Shown here piece by piece: positions 8,814 to 19,437 of a stretch of DNA of 64,000 nt. This DNA is from Polyangiaceae bacterium. Its GTDB lineage: Bacteria > Myxococcota_A > Polyangia > Polyangiales > Polyangiaceae. The stretch covers positions 744,001 through 808,000 of the forward strand of contig JADJXL010000028.1 of NCBI GenBank assembly GCA_016715885.1, in the 5' to 3' direction. The notes beneath the pieces are model-generated. The model was not told the origin of the DNA. It was given only the letters and a program-made list of their open reading frames with translations, and did no database searches. Numbering within the stretch: the stretch's first letter is position 1; every line of letters starts with the position of its first letter. Both the position numbers and the translations under genes were made by a program.

Positions 8814-10619
8814 TTGCCTGATACGACGCGCCTGAGCAATGCCATTCGCGACAATTGGGATCCCTTACGCAGAGCGGGCGCGGCCGCGCGTGAAATGCTC
8901 ATTGCCGCAGCGGCCAAGCGATTCGGAGTCGACCCGGCGACGTGTCGTGCCGAGCAGTCGATGGTCATTCATGAAGCGAGCGGCCGGAGGATTCGTTATG
9001 GTGAAGTGGCATTCGATGCTGCAGCAATGCCTATCCCTAACAAACCGAAGCTCAAGCGCTCCGAAGAATTCGATTTATTGGGTAAACCGATCGCTCGTTT
9101 GGATACCCCGGACAAACTCGATGGCAAAACCGTTTTCGGCATTGACGTAAAAGTCCAGGGAATGCTCGTGGCGGTCGTCGCGCGTTGCCCAATCTTTGGC
9201 GGTTCGCTCGGTTCGTTCGACGCGGATGCGGCCAAAGCGGTTCCCGGGGTCGTCGCCGTGCTCGAAATACCGTCGGGAATCGCCGTGGTTGCCAATCATT
9301 TCTGGGCTGCAAAACAAGGACGCGACGCGCTTTCCATCCAATGGAAGCCAGGCCCTCGCAGCGAAATATCCACTGCCGATGTTTTCCGCGCGCTGCGCGC
9401 CGCCATCGATACGAGCAAACCCGTGCAGACGATCGGCGACCCCGGCCGCATTTTGGACCAAGCTACGCGCAAGCTCGAAGCAGTCTACGAAGTACCCTAC
9501 CTCGCCGCAGCGCCCATGGAGCCGCTCGGATGCACCGCTCACGTGCGTCCGGACGCATGTGAAATCTGGGTATCGACGCAAGCGCCGGTATTCACTCGAG
9601 AAGCGATTGCCAAAATGCTCGGGCTCCCCATGGCCGCAGTCAAGGTCCACGTCACGCTGCTCGGGGGTGGATTCGGCCGGAGAAAACACCTCGATTTCGC
9701 CGTGGAAGCCGTGCACGTCTCCAAAGCATTGCAGCGTCCCGTCAAAGTCGTGTGGACCATGGAGGACGTCATTGCGGGCGGCATGTACCGACCAGCCGCA
9801 TGCAACGTGATGACGGGCGCCATCGACGCTCGAGGACGCCCTGGCGCGTGGACCCACCGCATTGCGACGCAACCATTACCTGCCGTATTCGAGCGGACCA
9901 TTGTCGACGGCATCGATGAGTGGGCGGTTGGAGGAGCCGTGGATTTGCCATACGATATTCCGCATCGAAGCGTTGGTTATGCCATGGCAGAGTTACCCGT
10001 ACCCGTGTGGTTTTGGCGTGGAATCGGACATTCGTACAATGCTTTCGCCACCGAGTGCTTCTTTGACGAATTGTGCGCGCTCGGGAGGAGCGATCCATTA
10101 TCGATGCGGCTCGAGCTTCTTTCGAGCCGACCTCGGCATGCTCGCGCATTGAAACTTGCAGCGGAGAAAGCCGGCTGGGGCAATGCATTGCCCGCGGGGC
10201 ATGCGCGAGGGATCGCCGTACACGAATCTTTCGGCAGCATCTGCGCGCAAGTCGCCGAGGTGTCTTTGGAGGACGGCAAACCGCGAGTGCACCGAGTCGT
10301 GTGCGCGATCGATTGCGGAGGTGTCGTCAATCCGGACACGATCGTCGCTCAGATGGAGGGCAGCATCATCTATGCATTGACGATGACGCTCTACGGCAAG
10401 ATCGATATCGAAAAGGGCCGCGCAGTGCAAAACAACTATGACGACTACAAGCTCTTGCGGCTGCCCGAGACGCCGATCATCGACACGCACATCATTGCCA
10501 CCGGCGACTCGTTGGGTGGCATTGGTGAACCCGGCTTGGCCCCGACCGCGCCGGCAGTATGCAATGCGCTGCGAGCGCTCACGGGCAAACCCGTGCGCAA
10601 GTTGCCACTTCTTGCGTAA
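8814..10619 (+). CDS. Molybdenum hydroxylase large subunit (IorB-like), N-terminally truncated
   Basis: Xanthine-oxidase family molybdopterin-binding subunit of the isoquinoline 1-oxidoreductase beta type. Visible landmarks: DNWDPLRRAGAAAREMLI, GGGFGRRKHLDFAVEAVHVS, FGSICAQVAEVSLEDGKPRV, AIDCGGVVNPDTIVAQMEG, and GGIGEPGLAPTAPAVCNALR, which holds the conserved catalytic Glu. Family members are about 700-750 residues; this ORF has 601 and starts (TTG) well inside, missing the N-terminal ~130 residues. The missing part abuts the cupin gene, pointing to a deletion junction. No intact [2Fe-2S] partner lies next to it; a fragment of one is at 21.7 kb. Probably not functional as is. Confidence 0.8.
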   Translation: MPDTTRLSNAIRDNWDPLRRAGAAAREMLIAAAAKRFGVDPATCRAEQSMVIHEASGRRIRYGEVAFDAAAMPIPNKPKLKRSEEFDLLGKPIARLDTPDKLDGKTVFGIDVKVQGMLVAVVARCPIFGGSLGSFDADAAKAVPGVVAVLEIPSGIAVVANHFWAAKQGRDALSIQWKPGPRSEISTADVFRALRAAIDTSKPVQTIGDPGRILDQATRKLEAVYEVPYLAAAPMEPLGCTAHVRPDACEIWVSTQAPVFTREAIAKMLGLPMAAVKVHVTLLGGGFGRRKHLDFAVEAVHVSKALQRPVKVVWTMEDVIAGGMYRPAACNVMTGAIDARGRPGAWTHRIATQPLPAVFERTIVDGIDEWAVGGAVDLPYDIPHRSVGYAMAELPVPVWFWRGIGHSYNAFATECFFDELCALGRSDPLSMRLELLSSRPRHARALKLAAEKAGWGNALPAGHARGIAVHESFGSICAQVAEVSLEDGKPRVHRVVCAIDCGGVVNPDTIVAQMEGSIIYALTMTLYGKIDIEKGRAVQNNYDDYKLLRLPETPIIDTHIIATGDSLGGIGEPGLAPTAPAVCNALRALTGKPVRKLPLLA

Positions 10620-10857
10620 AAGCGGCACAATGTCGGAATGGGCGGCGCCGACCGGGTAATGCAATCTTGGGTGAATTTTGGGGAGACATTCGACGGCCCC
10701 CCAGCTCCGCTCACCTCGAGTAGCCCCAGCGAATCATCGGCCTACATTGCTCATGACAGTGCCTCGCGCGACGTGACGCGACTCGTGCTTCCGGCAATGG
10801 TATCTCGTACCGGAGGCCGTATGGCCGGGCAAAGGCTTTCGGCCCTATAAAAAATGG

Positions 10858-11415
<558 letters not shown>

Positions 11416-11796
11416 TGCGTAGGAGTACCAGCACCGAGCGGTCAGGTCAAACGATGGCTCGACCCGTTAAACCGCGGTTTGTCCGGGAGGCGCTCTTCGG
11501 CTCCCCTGACCTTTCACCAAAAAGTGCAGATCGTAGGAACGCTCGTGTTTCAGAGAGGTTCCGGCGCGCAACGTGGGGAGGCGAAGGCGTGGGCGGCGGC
11601 GGAAGATGCGATGGGCCACATGTGCGCGTGTGGGTGTGGAGGCAGGATACGCGTGACGCCACGGCAGTTCAAGACCGGAGTGCCGAGGTATTTGAGGGCG
11701 CATCATTTTGGGGTGGTATGCAAAGCTTGTTGAGTGCATTCGCAATGCACATTCGAGGGCCGCCGCAACATCATCGTCAATGCACGTTGCGGCTTT
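11416..11796. other. Intergenic stretch without a recognisable gene
   Basis: About 380 bp between the DHFR-like gene and the histidine kinase gene. Apart from the dispersed repeat copy I see no conserved coding segment; the short ORFs here have no family resemblance. Confidence 0.5.
11633..11709 (+). repeat. Dispersed repeat copy 2 (CxCGCGG motif fragment)
   Basis: Second copy of the repeat at 6309-6374. In one frame it reads MCACGCGGRIRVTPRQFKTG followed by PRYLRAHHFG. The closely spaced Cys residues and the trailing HH resemble a small zinc-binding motif as found beside HNH nucleases; this is an impression only. No full gene surrounds it. Confidence 0.5.
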
Positions 11797-13086
11797 TCAC
11801 GCTTTCGCGGGCCTTGGTGCCCATGGCGGCAGTCGCACCCGAAGATGCGCGCCACCACCGGCAGCATCGACAAACACGGCCTCACCTCCATGCGCTCGCG
11901 CGATCTGCCCAACGAGCGCAAGCCCAAGCCCAGCGCCCGGTCTGGTTGCCGTTCCCCGTTGAAATGGTTCGAATAAACGAACGCGCTCTCGAGGATCGAT
12001 TCCCGGCCCCTCGTCGATGACATCGACGAAGACGTCCCCGTCTTGCTCGTCGAGCACGACACGTACGTCAGCCGGTGACGCATGCAAAATCGCATTGTTT
12101 ACGGCATTATCAAATAACACCGATAAAAGCGATTCATCGCCGCGCACGACAGGCATTGCGCGAGGCTCGTACGTCAACCGTCCCATGACGTTTCGAGAAG
12201 CTCGGCGACAAACCTGCTCGAGGACATCGCCTAGCTCGACAGCGTCGTGCCGCATGGCCTCTGCGGCCTCTGCGGCTCCTACGCGCGCGAAGACGAGCAG
12301 CCGCTCGACGAGCTCCACGATATGCGCCGTCGAAGATTGAAGCGCAGCGATTCGATCTTGAATGGAAGGAGCATGAGACTCTTCGCCCAAAAGTTGCAAC
12401 TCCCCCGAAAGAGTCGTCAATGGAGTTCGCAATTCATGCGCGGCTCCGGCCGCAAACAATCGTGCCGATCGCAATGCGTCGGCGCGCCGATCGAGCAAGT
12501 CACGTAACGTTTTTCGTAATGTATCGATTTCGATTACGCCGTCGTCCGCTCCGAGATCCGTCGCTTGGTCCATTGGAGCATCACCGAGCCGTTCGCCTAG
12601 ACGAACCAGCGGCTCTATGGCCCACCGCGCGAGTCGGCGACTCGTCAATGCGCCGAGCAATGCGGCGATGATTGCCGCTCCGCCAAGGATGGTCACCATG
12701 AATGCAAGTCCCAGTGTTGGAGCATCATCCGCGGCCACGACACAAGACCACGGGCCGTCTTTCACGACGCATAGGCGCACATCGTTCGTCACACAACCGT
12801 ATTCGAGTCGCGGCAAATTTGCGTCTCCGCCAAAGAAAACCTCTCCTCGATGAACTGCAAAACGTAAATTCACACGCTCGAGTTCCTCGGTTTCCTTTTC
12901 GACGTGCTCGAGAAGCTCGGCATCGGAAAGTCGCGAAACTTCGAATACGATTTCGCTTGCTTCTTCAGTCAAACGCCGATCCTCCGCATGCTCGACCTTG
13001 ATTTCGGCGAGAATCAACGCCGCAAGAGCCGCAAAAAAGCCGCCACCCAATGCGGCCAATGCCGCAACGCGCGCGACGCGCCCCAT
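11797..13086 (-). CDS. Sensor histidine kinase
   Basis: About 429 residues. Two membrane helices (residues ~5-27 and ~130-155) flank a short periplasmic sensor; then a HAMP-like segment, a HisKA domain with the phospho-acceptor in AAGAAHELRTPLTTLSGEL, and a HATPase_c domain with N box LFDNAVNNAILHA, G1 VIDEGPGID and G2 RPGAGLGLALVGQIA. The start at 13086 follows the response regulator gene by 19 bp on the same strand; an in-frame ATG overlapping the regulator's end is an alternative. Divergent from the RND efflux operon, which suggests it senses metal or envelope stress and controls efflux (inference). Confidence 0.9.
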   Translation of the reverse strand: MGRVARVAALAALGGGFFAALAALILAEIKVEHAEDRRLTEEASEIVFEVSRLSDAELLEHVEKETEELERVNLRFAVHRGEVFFGGDANLPRLEYGCVTNDVRLCVVKDGPWSCVVAADDAPTLGLAFMVTILGGAAIIAALLGALTSRRLARWAIEPLVRLGERLGDAPMDQATDLGADDGVIEIDTLRKTLRDLLDRRADALRSARLFAAGAAHELRTPLTTLSGELQLLGEESHAPSIQDRIAALQSSTAHIVELVERLLVFARVGAAEAAEAMRHDAVELGDVLEQVCRRASRNVMGRLTYEPRAMPVVRGDESLLSVLFDNAVNNAILHASPADVRVVLDEQDGDVFVDVIDEGPGIDPRERVRLFEPFQRGTATRPGAGLGLALVGQIARAHGGEAVFVDAAGGGAHLRVRLPPWAPRPAKA

Positions 13087-13105
13087 GAGCGTACTCGAAC
13101 GCCGC

Positions 13106-13762
13106 TCAGTCTTTACCGAGCGCATACCCGTGACCTCGCATCGTGAGCAAAATATTATCACCCAACTTACGCCGAATTCGCCCAACCAAGACCTCGAGGC
13201 TCGCCGTCGCTTCCGTATCGCCACTCCAAACCACATCCAGAATCTCGGACCGCGCGACGAATCTTCCCGAACGCGAAGCCAACAATTCGATGAGCGACCA
13301 TTCACGCGCAGTGAGCGGCACTTCGATGCCTGATTTTTCTGCGCGACGTGCTCGAAAATCCAAGAATGCATCCCCAGAGCGAATTTCCAAGGGGCGCAAC
13401 TCGGGTCCCCGACGACCCAGAGCTCGAATACGAGCGCGCAATTCGGAAACGGCAAATGGTTTGCCAAAAAAATCATCCGCGCCCGCATCGAGGCCCGCAA
13501 CTCGCTCCGGAACAGCCGCATGAGCAGTCAACAACAGCACTGGTGTGCCATTACCTTCACCACGAATGATTCGACAAACATCGATTCCCGAACCATCCGG
13601 CAAAGCGACGTCGAGAACGATGACATCCACCGAACATGTTTCGAGTCTGGCTAGAGCTTCCTGTTTCGTCGCTGCCGTGAGCGCTTCATGCCCGTCACGG
13701 CGTAAGGTTCGCGCCAAAAGATCCAGCACTTCGTCTTGGTCATCGACGATCAGCACGCGCAT
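13106..13762 (-). CDS. OmpR-family response regulator
   Basis: 218 residues. Receiver domain with acidic pocket VDDQDE, phospho-acceptor Asp in VIVLDVALPDGSG, Thr in LLLTAHA and Lys in FFGKPF; then a winged-helix DNA-binding domain (PLTAREWSLIELLASRSGRF, VGRIRRKLGDN, RGHGYAL). First gene of a two-gene operon with the sensor kinase. It is divergent from the tolC-type gene at 13849; the 86-bp gap between them must hold both promoters, a layout typical for regulators of heavy-metal efflux systems such as CusR or CzcR (known for the class, inferred here). Confidence 0.92.
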   Translation of the reverse strand: MRVLIVDDQDEVLDLLARTLRRDGHEALTAATKQEALARLETCSVDVIVLDVALPDGSGIDVCRIIRGEGNGTPVLLLTAHAAVPERVAGLDAGADDFFGKPFAVSELRARIRALGRRGPELRPLEIRSGDAFLDFRARRAEKSGIEVPLTAREWSLIELLASRSGRFVARSEILDVVWSGDTEATASLEVLVGRIRRKLGDNILLTMRGHGYALGKD

Positions 13763-13848
13763 TGCCTTGTCCCTAGCACAACCCCCGATCGCACGGAATA
13801 CACTTCCCGTTTAGGTTACGTTCAGGTGGGCATGCTCGACTGCCCGTG

Positions 13849-15183
13849 ATGCGTCCTCCGACGTTCGTCCTTCTTGTCTATTTCTCTGCCGCTTTCTGTG
13901 GTTGCGCAAGTTCGCCATACGATCACGCCTGGGTCTCGCGCGAGGTCGGACGTGCATCGGGACGCGTGCTCAACGAAGATCCGATGCGCGAACCATCGTT
14001 GCCGCCCGGTGTTCGAGATGTCCATGCTCTGGATGAAGACGGCGCCGTTGCTCTCGCTTTGTGGAACAACGCAGGGTTTGGCGCGGAGCTGGCCCAGCTT
14101 GGAACGTCTCGCGCCGATTTGGCCGACGCAGGTGCCCTGCCAAACCCGATGTTCTCATTTCTTTTGCCGATTGGTCCGCGGCAGCTCGAAACGACTTTGC
14201 TCTTTCCGCTGGCCGCACTCATTCAGCGCCCCTTTCGTATCGATGCGGCAAAACTCGATGTGGAACGAACCGCGCGCGGCCTCGTGCAGCGGGGTCTCGA
14301 CGTCGCGCGTGATGCACGTCTTGCTTGGATCGATGCTCATGCGGCGAAAGCACGAATGGAGGCTCGCGAAGAGCTGCTCCGCACGTGGCAAAACGTGGCG
14401 AAAGTCGCGCGAGCGCGGCATGAAGATGGCGAAACCGCACCTCTCGAAGCCTTGGCGGCAGACGCCGATGCGCGGGATGCCGAGGATCAACTCGAACGGG
14501 CAAAAACGGATTTCGCGATGACGACGGCGCGTTTGCGTCTCGCATTGGGTTTGGCGGAGAGTCCTCTTGGCCAGGGAATCGGCACGGTAAGTTCAGCGGT
14601 GGATGAACGCATGGCGCTCGATGAAGAAGCGTTGGTGAAATTGGCCCTTGCGGCTCGCCCCGACGTTCGCGCGGCCGAGATTTCGACGGAAGCGGCGGGG
14701 GCACGCATTGGTTGGGAAAAGTCACGCGTGTTCACCATGCTGGGCCGTTTTGACGTCAAACCGCTTGGCTCGCAAGGCGGTCCGCCTCTCCTCCCGCTTC
14801 CCGGAGCGCAACTCGACATTCCCATTTTCAACTGGAATCCAGGGGGAATTGGTCGAGCGGAAGCCGAGCTCGTCATGGCTACCCTGCGGTATCGCCAACT
14901 TCGACAAACCATAACGACGGACATCCGTGTCGCACGTCTCGAACTGACCCAAGCGCTCGCTTCATTGCATCGTTTTCGGGACGAAGTGTTGCCGCTGCTC
15001 GAACGCGCTTCGACGATTGCTTTGAGGAGTTTCGAAGCGGGCGCAGAATCGTATGTCGTCGTTCTCGAAGCAATGCGCCGTGTGGGGGAAGCTCGTTTGC
15101 GCAAAATCGACCTCGAAGCAGCCGTACGTCGAGCACGGGCCCATTTGGACCGCCATGTAGGGAGAAGACAAGATGCGCCGTGA
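13849..15183 (+). CDS. TolC-family outer membrane efflux lipoprotein
   Basis: About 444 residues with a signal peptide and lipobox-like FCGCASS. Two OEP repeats: ALPNPMFSFLLPIG near the first, then helical coiled-coil regions rich in Ala/Glu/Arg, and LPGAQLDIPIFNWNPGG opening the second half. It forms the outer membrane channel of the tripartite pump with the next two genes. ATG at 13849 directly follows an in-frame GTG. The 3' end overlaps the adaptor gene start by 11 bp, so the three genes are translationally coupled. Confidence 0.9.
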   Translation: MRPPTFVLLVYFSAAFCGCASSPYDHAWVSREVGRASGRVLNEDPMREPSLPPGVRDVHALDEDGAVALALWNNAGFGAELAQLGTSRADLADAGALPNPMFSFLLPIGPRQLETTLLFPLAALIQRPFRIDAAKLDVERTARGLVQRGLDVARDARLAWIDAHAAKARMEAREELLRTWQNVAKVARARHEDGETAPLEALAADADARDAEDQLERAKTDFAMTTARLRLALGLAESPLGQGIGTVSSAVDERMALDEEALVKLALAARPDVRAAEISTEAAGARIGWEKSRVFTMLGRFDVKPLGSQGGPPLLPLPGAQLDIPIFNWNPGGIGRAEAELVMATLRYRQLRQTITTDIRVARLELTQALASLHRFRDEVLPLLERASTIALRSFEAGAESYVVVLEAMRRVGEARLRKIDLEAAVRRARAHLDRHVGRRQDAP

Positions 15184-16360
15184 TCATTTTGTTCTGGGAA
15201 AAACCTTCCTCGGGCTCGTTTTGCTCGTGGTGGGTTGTGGTCGTTCGGGAAAAACTTCGGGCGCGGCCGAGCCTCCGGCGAAGAGCATCCCGCGACCGAG
15301 TGAAACGGCATTAACGACGGTGACGCTCACGGCAGACGCCGAGAAAAGGCTCGGTCTAGAATTCGGGATGGTTGAAAAGAATGCTGCCGCAACAATGATT
15401 TCGGTGCCGGGTGAAGTCATCGTCCCCGCGGGTGGCGCGCTTGTTCTCACGGCGCCATTCTCGGCAACGGTGTCGGGATCCACGCTGCCCAAGCCCGGAG
15501 CGATCGTAAAGAAGGGACAAACGCTGTTGAACCTCGCGCCATTTGCGCCGCCCGATCGCGATGTTCGAGCGCAAGCCGAAAAATCCGTGGCCATTGCGTC
15601 GGCACAACTGGCAACCGTCAAGACCAAAGTCGAGCGTCTGGAGAAACTCTTGGCCGAAGGCGGAGCGAGCGAAAAACAGCTTCAAGAAGCACAGGCCGAA
15701 CGCGATGTTTTACAAGCCGAGCTTGGAGCAGCGCAAAAACGTCTCACGACGATTCGTAAAGCGCCTCTCGGAGCGGACGTATCGATTGCCTTGCATTCAC
15801 CGCGAGATGGTGTCGTGCGCAGCATTTCGGTCGCTCCGGGTCAAGTCGTTGCCGCAGGAGCGCCGCTCTTCGAGATCCTCGGTTCACCAGCGTTATGGGT
15901 TCGGGTTTCCGTGTATGCGGGGGAGGCCGAGTTTGTCGTTATGGAGAGTTCGGCACAGATTTCGAGTGTCGGTCGGGCAGCGAGCCATGCAAATGCGGTC
16001 GTTGCTTTGCCGGTTCTCGCTCCACCGTCTGCGGATCCCCTACGTTCCACCGTCGATTTTTATTACGAATTACCGACGGATACCAAACGTCGTCCCGGAG
16101 AACGAATTGTTGCGTTTCTTCGGACAAAGCAGACCGCGGAGCAACTCGTGGTTCCATTTTCGGCGCTCGTCTTCGATGCCGGAGGCGGCTCTTGGTTGTA
16201 CGTGGAAACGAAAGAACACGCCTATGAACGGCGTCGCGTTGATGTTGTGCGAATCGAGAATGGGCGGGCGATTTTGGCACTGGGTCCCGCGGTAGACACA
16301 CGCATCGTACGTACGGGAGCGTCGGAATTGTTCGGTGTAGAATTCGGAGTCGGCAAATGA
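15173..16360 (+). CDS. RND efflux periplasmic adaptor subunit (MFP/HlyD type)
   Basis: 395 residues. N-terminal lipoprotein signal (LLVVGCGRSGK). A split lipoyl/barrel-sandwich domain (FSATVSGSTLPKPGAIVKKG and LHSPRDGVVRSISVAPGQ) surrounds a short coiled-coil hairpin (EKSVAIASAQLATVKTKVER, then EKQLQEAQAERDVLQAELGA). A beta-barrel and membrane-proximal region follow. It links the inner membrane pump to the TolC-like channel. ATG overlaps the preceding gene and its own stop overlaps the pump gene start (ATGATG region), as expected for an operon. Confidence 0.92.
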   Translation: MRRDHFVLGKTFLGLVLLVVGCGRSGKTSGAAEPPAKSIPRPSETALTTVTLTADAEKRLGLEFGMVEKNAAATMISVPGEVIVPAGGALVLTAPFSATVSGSTLPKPGAIVKKGQTLLNLAPFAPPDRDVRAQAEKSVAIASAQLATVKTKVERLEKLLAEGGASEKQLQEAQAERDVLQAELGAAQKRLTTIRKAPLGADVSIALHSPRDGVVRSISVAPGQVVAAGAPLFEILGSPALWVRVSVYAGEAEFVVMESSAQISSVGRAASHANAVVALPVLAPPSADPLRSTVDFYYELPTDTKRRPGERIVAFLRTKQTAEQLVVPFSALVFDAGGGSWLYVETKEHAYERRRVDVVRIENGRAILALGPAVDTRIVRTGASELFGVEFGVGK

Positions 16361-19300
16361 TGCAATCGCTCATCAAGACTTGTCTCCAGCAGCGCGTCGT
16401 CGTGCTTGCCTTGGCCCTGGCAATGGTCATCTTCGGCGCGTGGCGCGTGCAACGGATTCCGATTGACGTTTTCCCGGAGTTTGCACCTCCACGTGTGGAA
16501 GTTCAAACCGAAGCGCCGGGATTATCGAGCCAGGAGGTCGAAACCTTGGTTACGGATCCCCTGGAAAGAGCCCTCGAAGGCGTGCCGTTCGTCCAGGCAT
16601 TACGATCGAAATCCGTTTCGGGATTGTCGTCGGTGGTGTTGCTCTTTGATCAAGGCACGGATGTGTTGCAAATTCGGCAGCTCGTCCAGGAGCGTCTTTC
16701 TCGCGCGGCCACACAATTGCCGGCGGTTGCACGGGCGCCAGTAATGATGCCGCCATTATCGTCGACCAGTCGGATCATGAAGATTGGATTGACTTCGGCG
16801 ACGAAAGATCAAATGGCGCTGACGGATCTAGCGCGTTGGGTCGTGCGGCCGAGGTTGCTTGCCGTTCAGGGTGTTGCGAATGTGGCGATTTGGGGCGAAC
16901 GACCGCGCCAATTGCAAGTCGTCGTCGATCCGGCGCGGCTTCGAGACAATCGCGTGGGGCTCGACGAAGTGCAAAACACGGTACGAAATGCGGTGGTTCC
17001 GGCGAGCGGCGGGTTTGTCGATACGCCCCAGCAGCGACTTGGCGTCACCTTGCATCCGGGCGCGACGACGCCCGAGGAATTGGCGGAGGCGACGATTCAC
17101 CGGCCAAACCTGGCGTCCATTCCGCTCGGAGAAATCGCGGATGTGCGCGAGGGTGCACCTCCACCCATTGGAGACGCGATCATCAATGATCAGCCGGGGC
17201 TTTTGCTCATTGTAGAAAAACAGCCTTGGGGCAATACGCTCGAGGTAACTCGGAACGTCGAAGCGGCGCTCGAAGCTTTACGGCCGGGTTTGCCCGATGT
17301 CGATGTGGATCCAGCCATCTTTCGTCCGGCGAGTTTCGTCGAGCGGGCGCTGCACAATCTTGGGGAAGCATTGCTGCTAGGTTGTGTGCTGGTCATTGTC
17401 GTATTGGGTGCATTTCTTTATGATTTGCGTACCGCTTTCATCAGTGTCGTGGCGATTCCGACATCGCTGCTCGCTGCGGCATTGGCCATGCAGTCGGTCA
17501 TGGGGACGATCGATACGATGGCTCTGGCGGGATTGGCCGTCGCGCTTGGAGAAGTCGTCGACGATGCCATCATCGACGTGGAAAATGTTTTGCGTAGATT
17601 GACGCTCGAACGACAAAAACCAAATCCGCGGTCGCCACTCGAAGTGGTTTTGGAAGCTTCGCTCGAAGTGCGCAGTGCGGTCGTTCATGCCACCGCGATC
17701 GTGATTTTGGTCTTCGTACCGGTGTATTTTTTGGATGGATTGGCGGGAGCGTTTTTCCGGCCGCTGGCATTGGCATACGTACTGTCGATTCTCGCTTCGT
17801 TGGCTGTGGCGTTGACATTGACGCCAGCCATGTGCCTCGTGCTTTTGCCGAATGCTTTGGAAAAGCGGCGCGAATCGCCGATTGCGCAACGTTTGCGTGG
17901 AGTGATTTTGCCGCACGTCCAAAAATTCCTGAAAAAACCGCGGCGAGTTTTGGCGGTGACGCTGGCGTCATTGGTTGCATCGTTGGCGGCGGTGCCATTT
18001 CTTGGCGAATCGTTTCTGCCGGATTTCAAAGAAAACGATTTCCTCATGCATTGGGTGGCCAAACCGGGCACGTCGCTGGAAGAATTGCGGCGCACGACTA
18101 TTTTGGCCAGCAAGGAATTGCGACAAATCGAAGGCATCCATCATTTCGGTTCGCACTTGGGGCGCGCAGAAGCTGCGGACGAAGTCGTGGGAGCAAATTT
18201 TGCCGAACTATGGATCAGCGTGGATCCGAAGGTCGATTTGACGCGCGCACTCGAGCAAGTGCAACACGTCGTCGATGGATATCCGGGTCTGCAAAGGGAC
18301 GTGCAAACGTATTTGCACGAGCGCATGAAAGAGGCATTGAGCGGCGGATCGGGATCGCTCGTCGTGCGTATTCAGGGGCATGATTTGGCGGCGTTACGCG
18401 ACGAAGCCGCGGCTGCGGCCCGGGAATTGGGAACGATCTCGGGAGCGACGAACATCAAAGTCGAGCAGCAAGTTCTTATCCCGCAAATCGACGTTCATCT
18501 TTCCCCAGATGCATTACGTCAAGCGGGCCTGAGCGCTGCCGATGTGCAGCAACATTTGCGCACGGTTTTACAAGGTACCCGGGTTGGAGAAGTCGTCGAT
18601 GGGGGACAAATTCGCGAAGTGGTCGTGATTGGTGAGTCGAAATTGCGCACGGATGTATCGGCCTTGAAAAACCTGGTCGTGGTTTCACCATTGGGAACGG
18701 AAACTCGCCTTGGAGACATTGCGAGCATAGCGATCACGCCGGCGCCCAATGTCGTGCAGCATGAAGCGGGTCAGCGGCGCATCGATGTTTCTTGTGATGC
18801 AGCGGGCACGGATTTGGGAACGGTGGCCAAACGAGCACGTGAAAAGATCGCGGCTCTTCCCATGGCGGCGGGTCATCATGCCGAGCTGGTGGGAGAATAT
18901 GCGGCGCGCACGGAAGCGCGGCGGCGTTTGGGTATTCTTTGCCTGGCGGCGCTGGTAGGCATTTTCCTCGTCCTGCATACCGAATTTCGTTCTCTGCGCC
19001 TCACGACGTTGGTTTTTGCGACGCTACCGTTGGCTCTGGTGGGAGGGGTCATTGCGGTGACCTTGACCGGAGGCGTGATTTCGATTGGGGCGCTCGTCGG
19101 GTTTGTCACGGTATTGGGCATTGCGGCTCGCAATGGCGTCATGCTCGTGAGTCATTTTTTGCACCTCGAAAATGAGGAGGGAATGGCATTTGGTGCGGAG
19201 CTCGTTTTACGCGGTGTTGGGGAAAGGCTCGTACCGATTGCGATGACGGCATTGGCGACGGGATTGGCACTGGTGCCGCTCATCATGGGGGGAGCGCGTC

Positions 19301-19437
19301 CCGGTCAGGAGATCGAAATGCCCATGGCGGTGGTGATCCTTGGGGGATTGGTGAGTTCGACGTTGCTGAATGTATTTGCGGTGCCGTGTGGGTATTTGCT
19401 GTTGCGTGAACGGGAGCGTGTCGAAACGCGGGTGTGA
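16357..19437 (+). CDS. RND efflux transporter permease, CusA/CzcA-like (HME family)
   Basis: 1026 residues, the usual length. First helix LALALAMVIFGAWRVQRIPI then DVFPEFAPPRVEVQTEAPGL, the classic CusA/CzcA opening. TM4 carries GEVVDDAIIDVENVLRR, the charged proton-relay region of the heavy-metal efflux branch. Periplasmic porter and docking subdomains follow, with a second membrane block ending VILGGLVSSTLLNVFAVPCG. It drives proton-coupled export; likely substrates are metal ions, though this sub-branch has not been tested and I see no Met cluster that would settle it. Last gene of the three-gene operon, facing the divergent two-component system. Confidence 0.92.
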   Translation: MMQSLIKTCLQQRVVVLALALAMVIFGAWRVQRIPIDVFPEFAPPRVEVQTEAPGLSSQEVETLVTDPLERALEGVPFVQALRSKSVSGLSSVVLLFDQGTDVLQIRQLVQERLSRAATQLPAVARAPVMMPPLSSTSRIMKIGLTSATKDQMALTDLARWVVRPRLLAVQGVANVAIWGERPRQLQVVVDPARLRDNRVGLDEVQNTVRNAVVPASGGFVDTPQQRLGVTLHPGATTPEELAEATIHRPNLASIPLGEIADVREGAPPPIGDAIINDQPGLLLIVEKQPWGNTLEVTRNVEAALEALRPGLPDVDVDPAIFRPASFVERALHNLGEALLLGCVLVIVVLGAFLYDLRTAFISVVAIPTSLLAAALAMQSVMGTIDTMALAGLAVALGEVVDDAIIDVENVLRRLTLERQKPNPRSPLEVVLEASLEVRSAVVHATAIVILVFVPVYFLDGLAGAFFRPLALAYVLSILASLAVALTLTPAMCLVLLPNALEKRRESPIAQRLRGVILPHVQKFLKKPRRVLAVTLASLVASLAAVPFLGESFLPDFKENDFLMHWVAKPGTSLEELRRTTILASKELRQIEGIHHFGSHLGRAEAADEVVGANFAELWISVDPKVDLTRALEQVQHVVDGYPGLQRDVQTYLHERMKEALSGGSGSLVVRIQGHDLAALRDEAAAAARELGTISGATNIKVEQQVLIPQIDVHLSPDALRQAGLSAADVQQHLRTVLQGTRVGEVVDGGQIREVVVIGESKLRTDVSALKNLVVVSPLGTETRLGDIASIAITPAPNVVQHEAGQRRIDVSCDAAGTDLGTVAKRAREKIAALPMAAGHHAELVGEYAARTEARRRLGILCLAALVGIFLVLHTEFRSLRLTTLVFATLPLALVGGVIAVTLTGGVISIGALVGFVTVLGIAARNGVMLVSHFLHLENEEGMAFGAELVLRGVGERLVPIAMTALATGLALVPLIMGGARPGQEIEMPMAVVILGGLVSSTLLNVFAVPCGYLLLRERERVETRV

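Noticed and set aside
10638..10850. 70-codon ORF after the hydroxylase gene
   Set aside because: Low-complexity Ser/Pro/Arg content, no ribosome site and no resemblance to any family.
15184..15627. Minus-strand ORFs inside the RND adaptor gene
   Set aside because: Fully contained in a conserved gene on the other strand.
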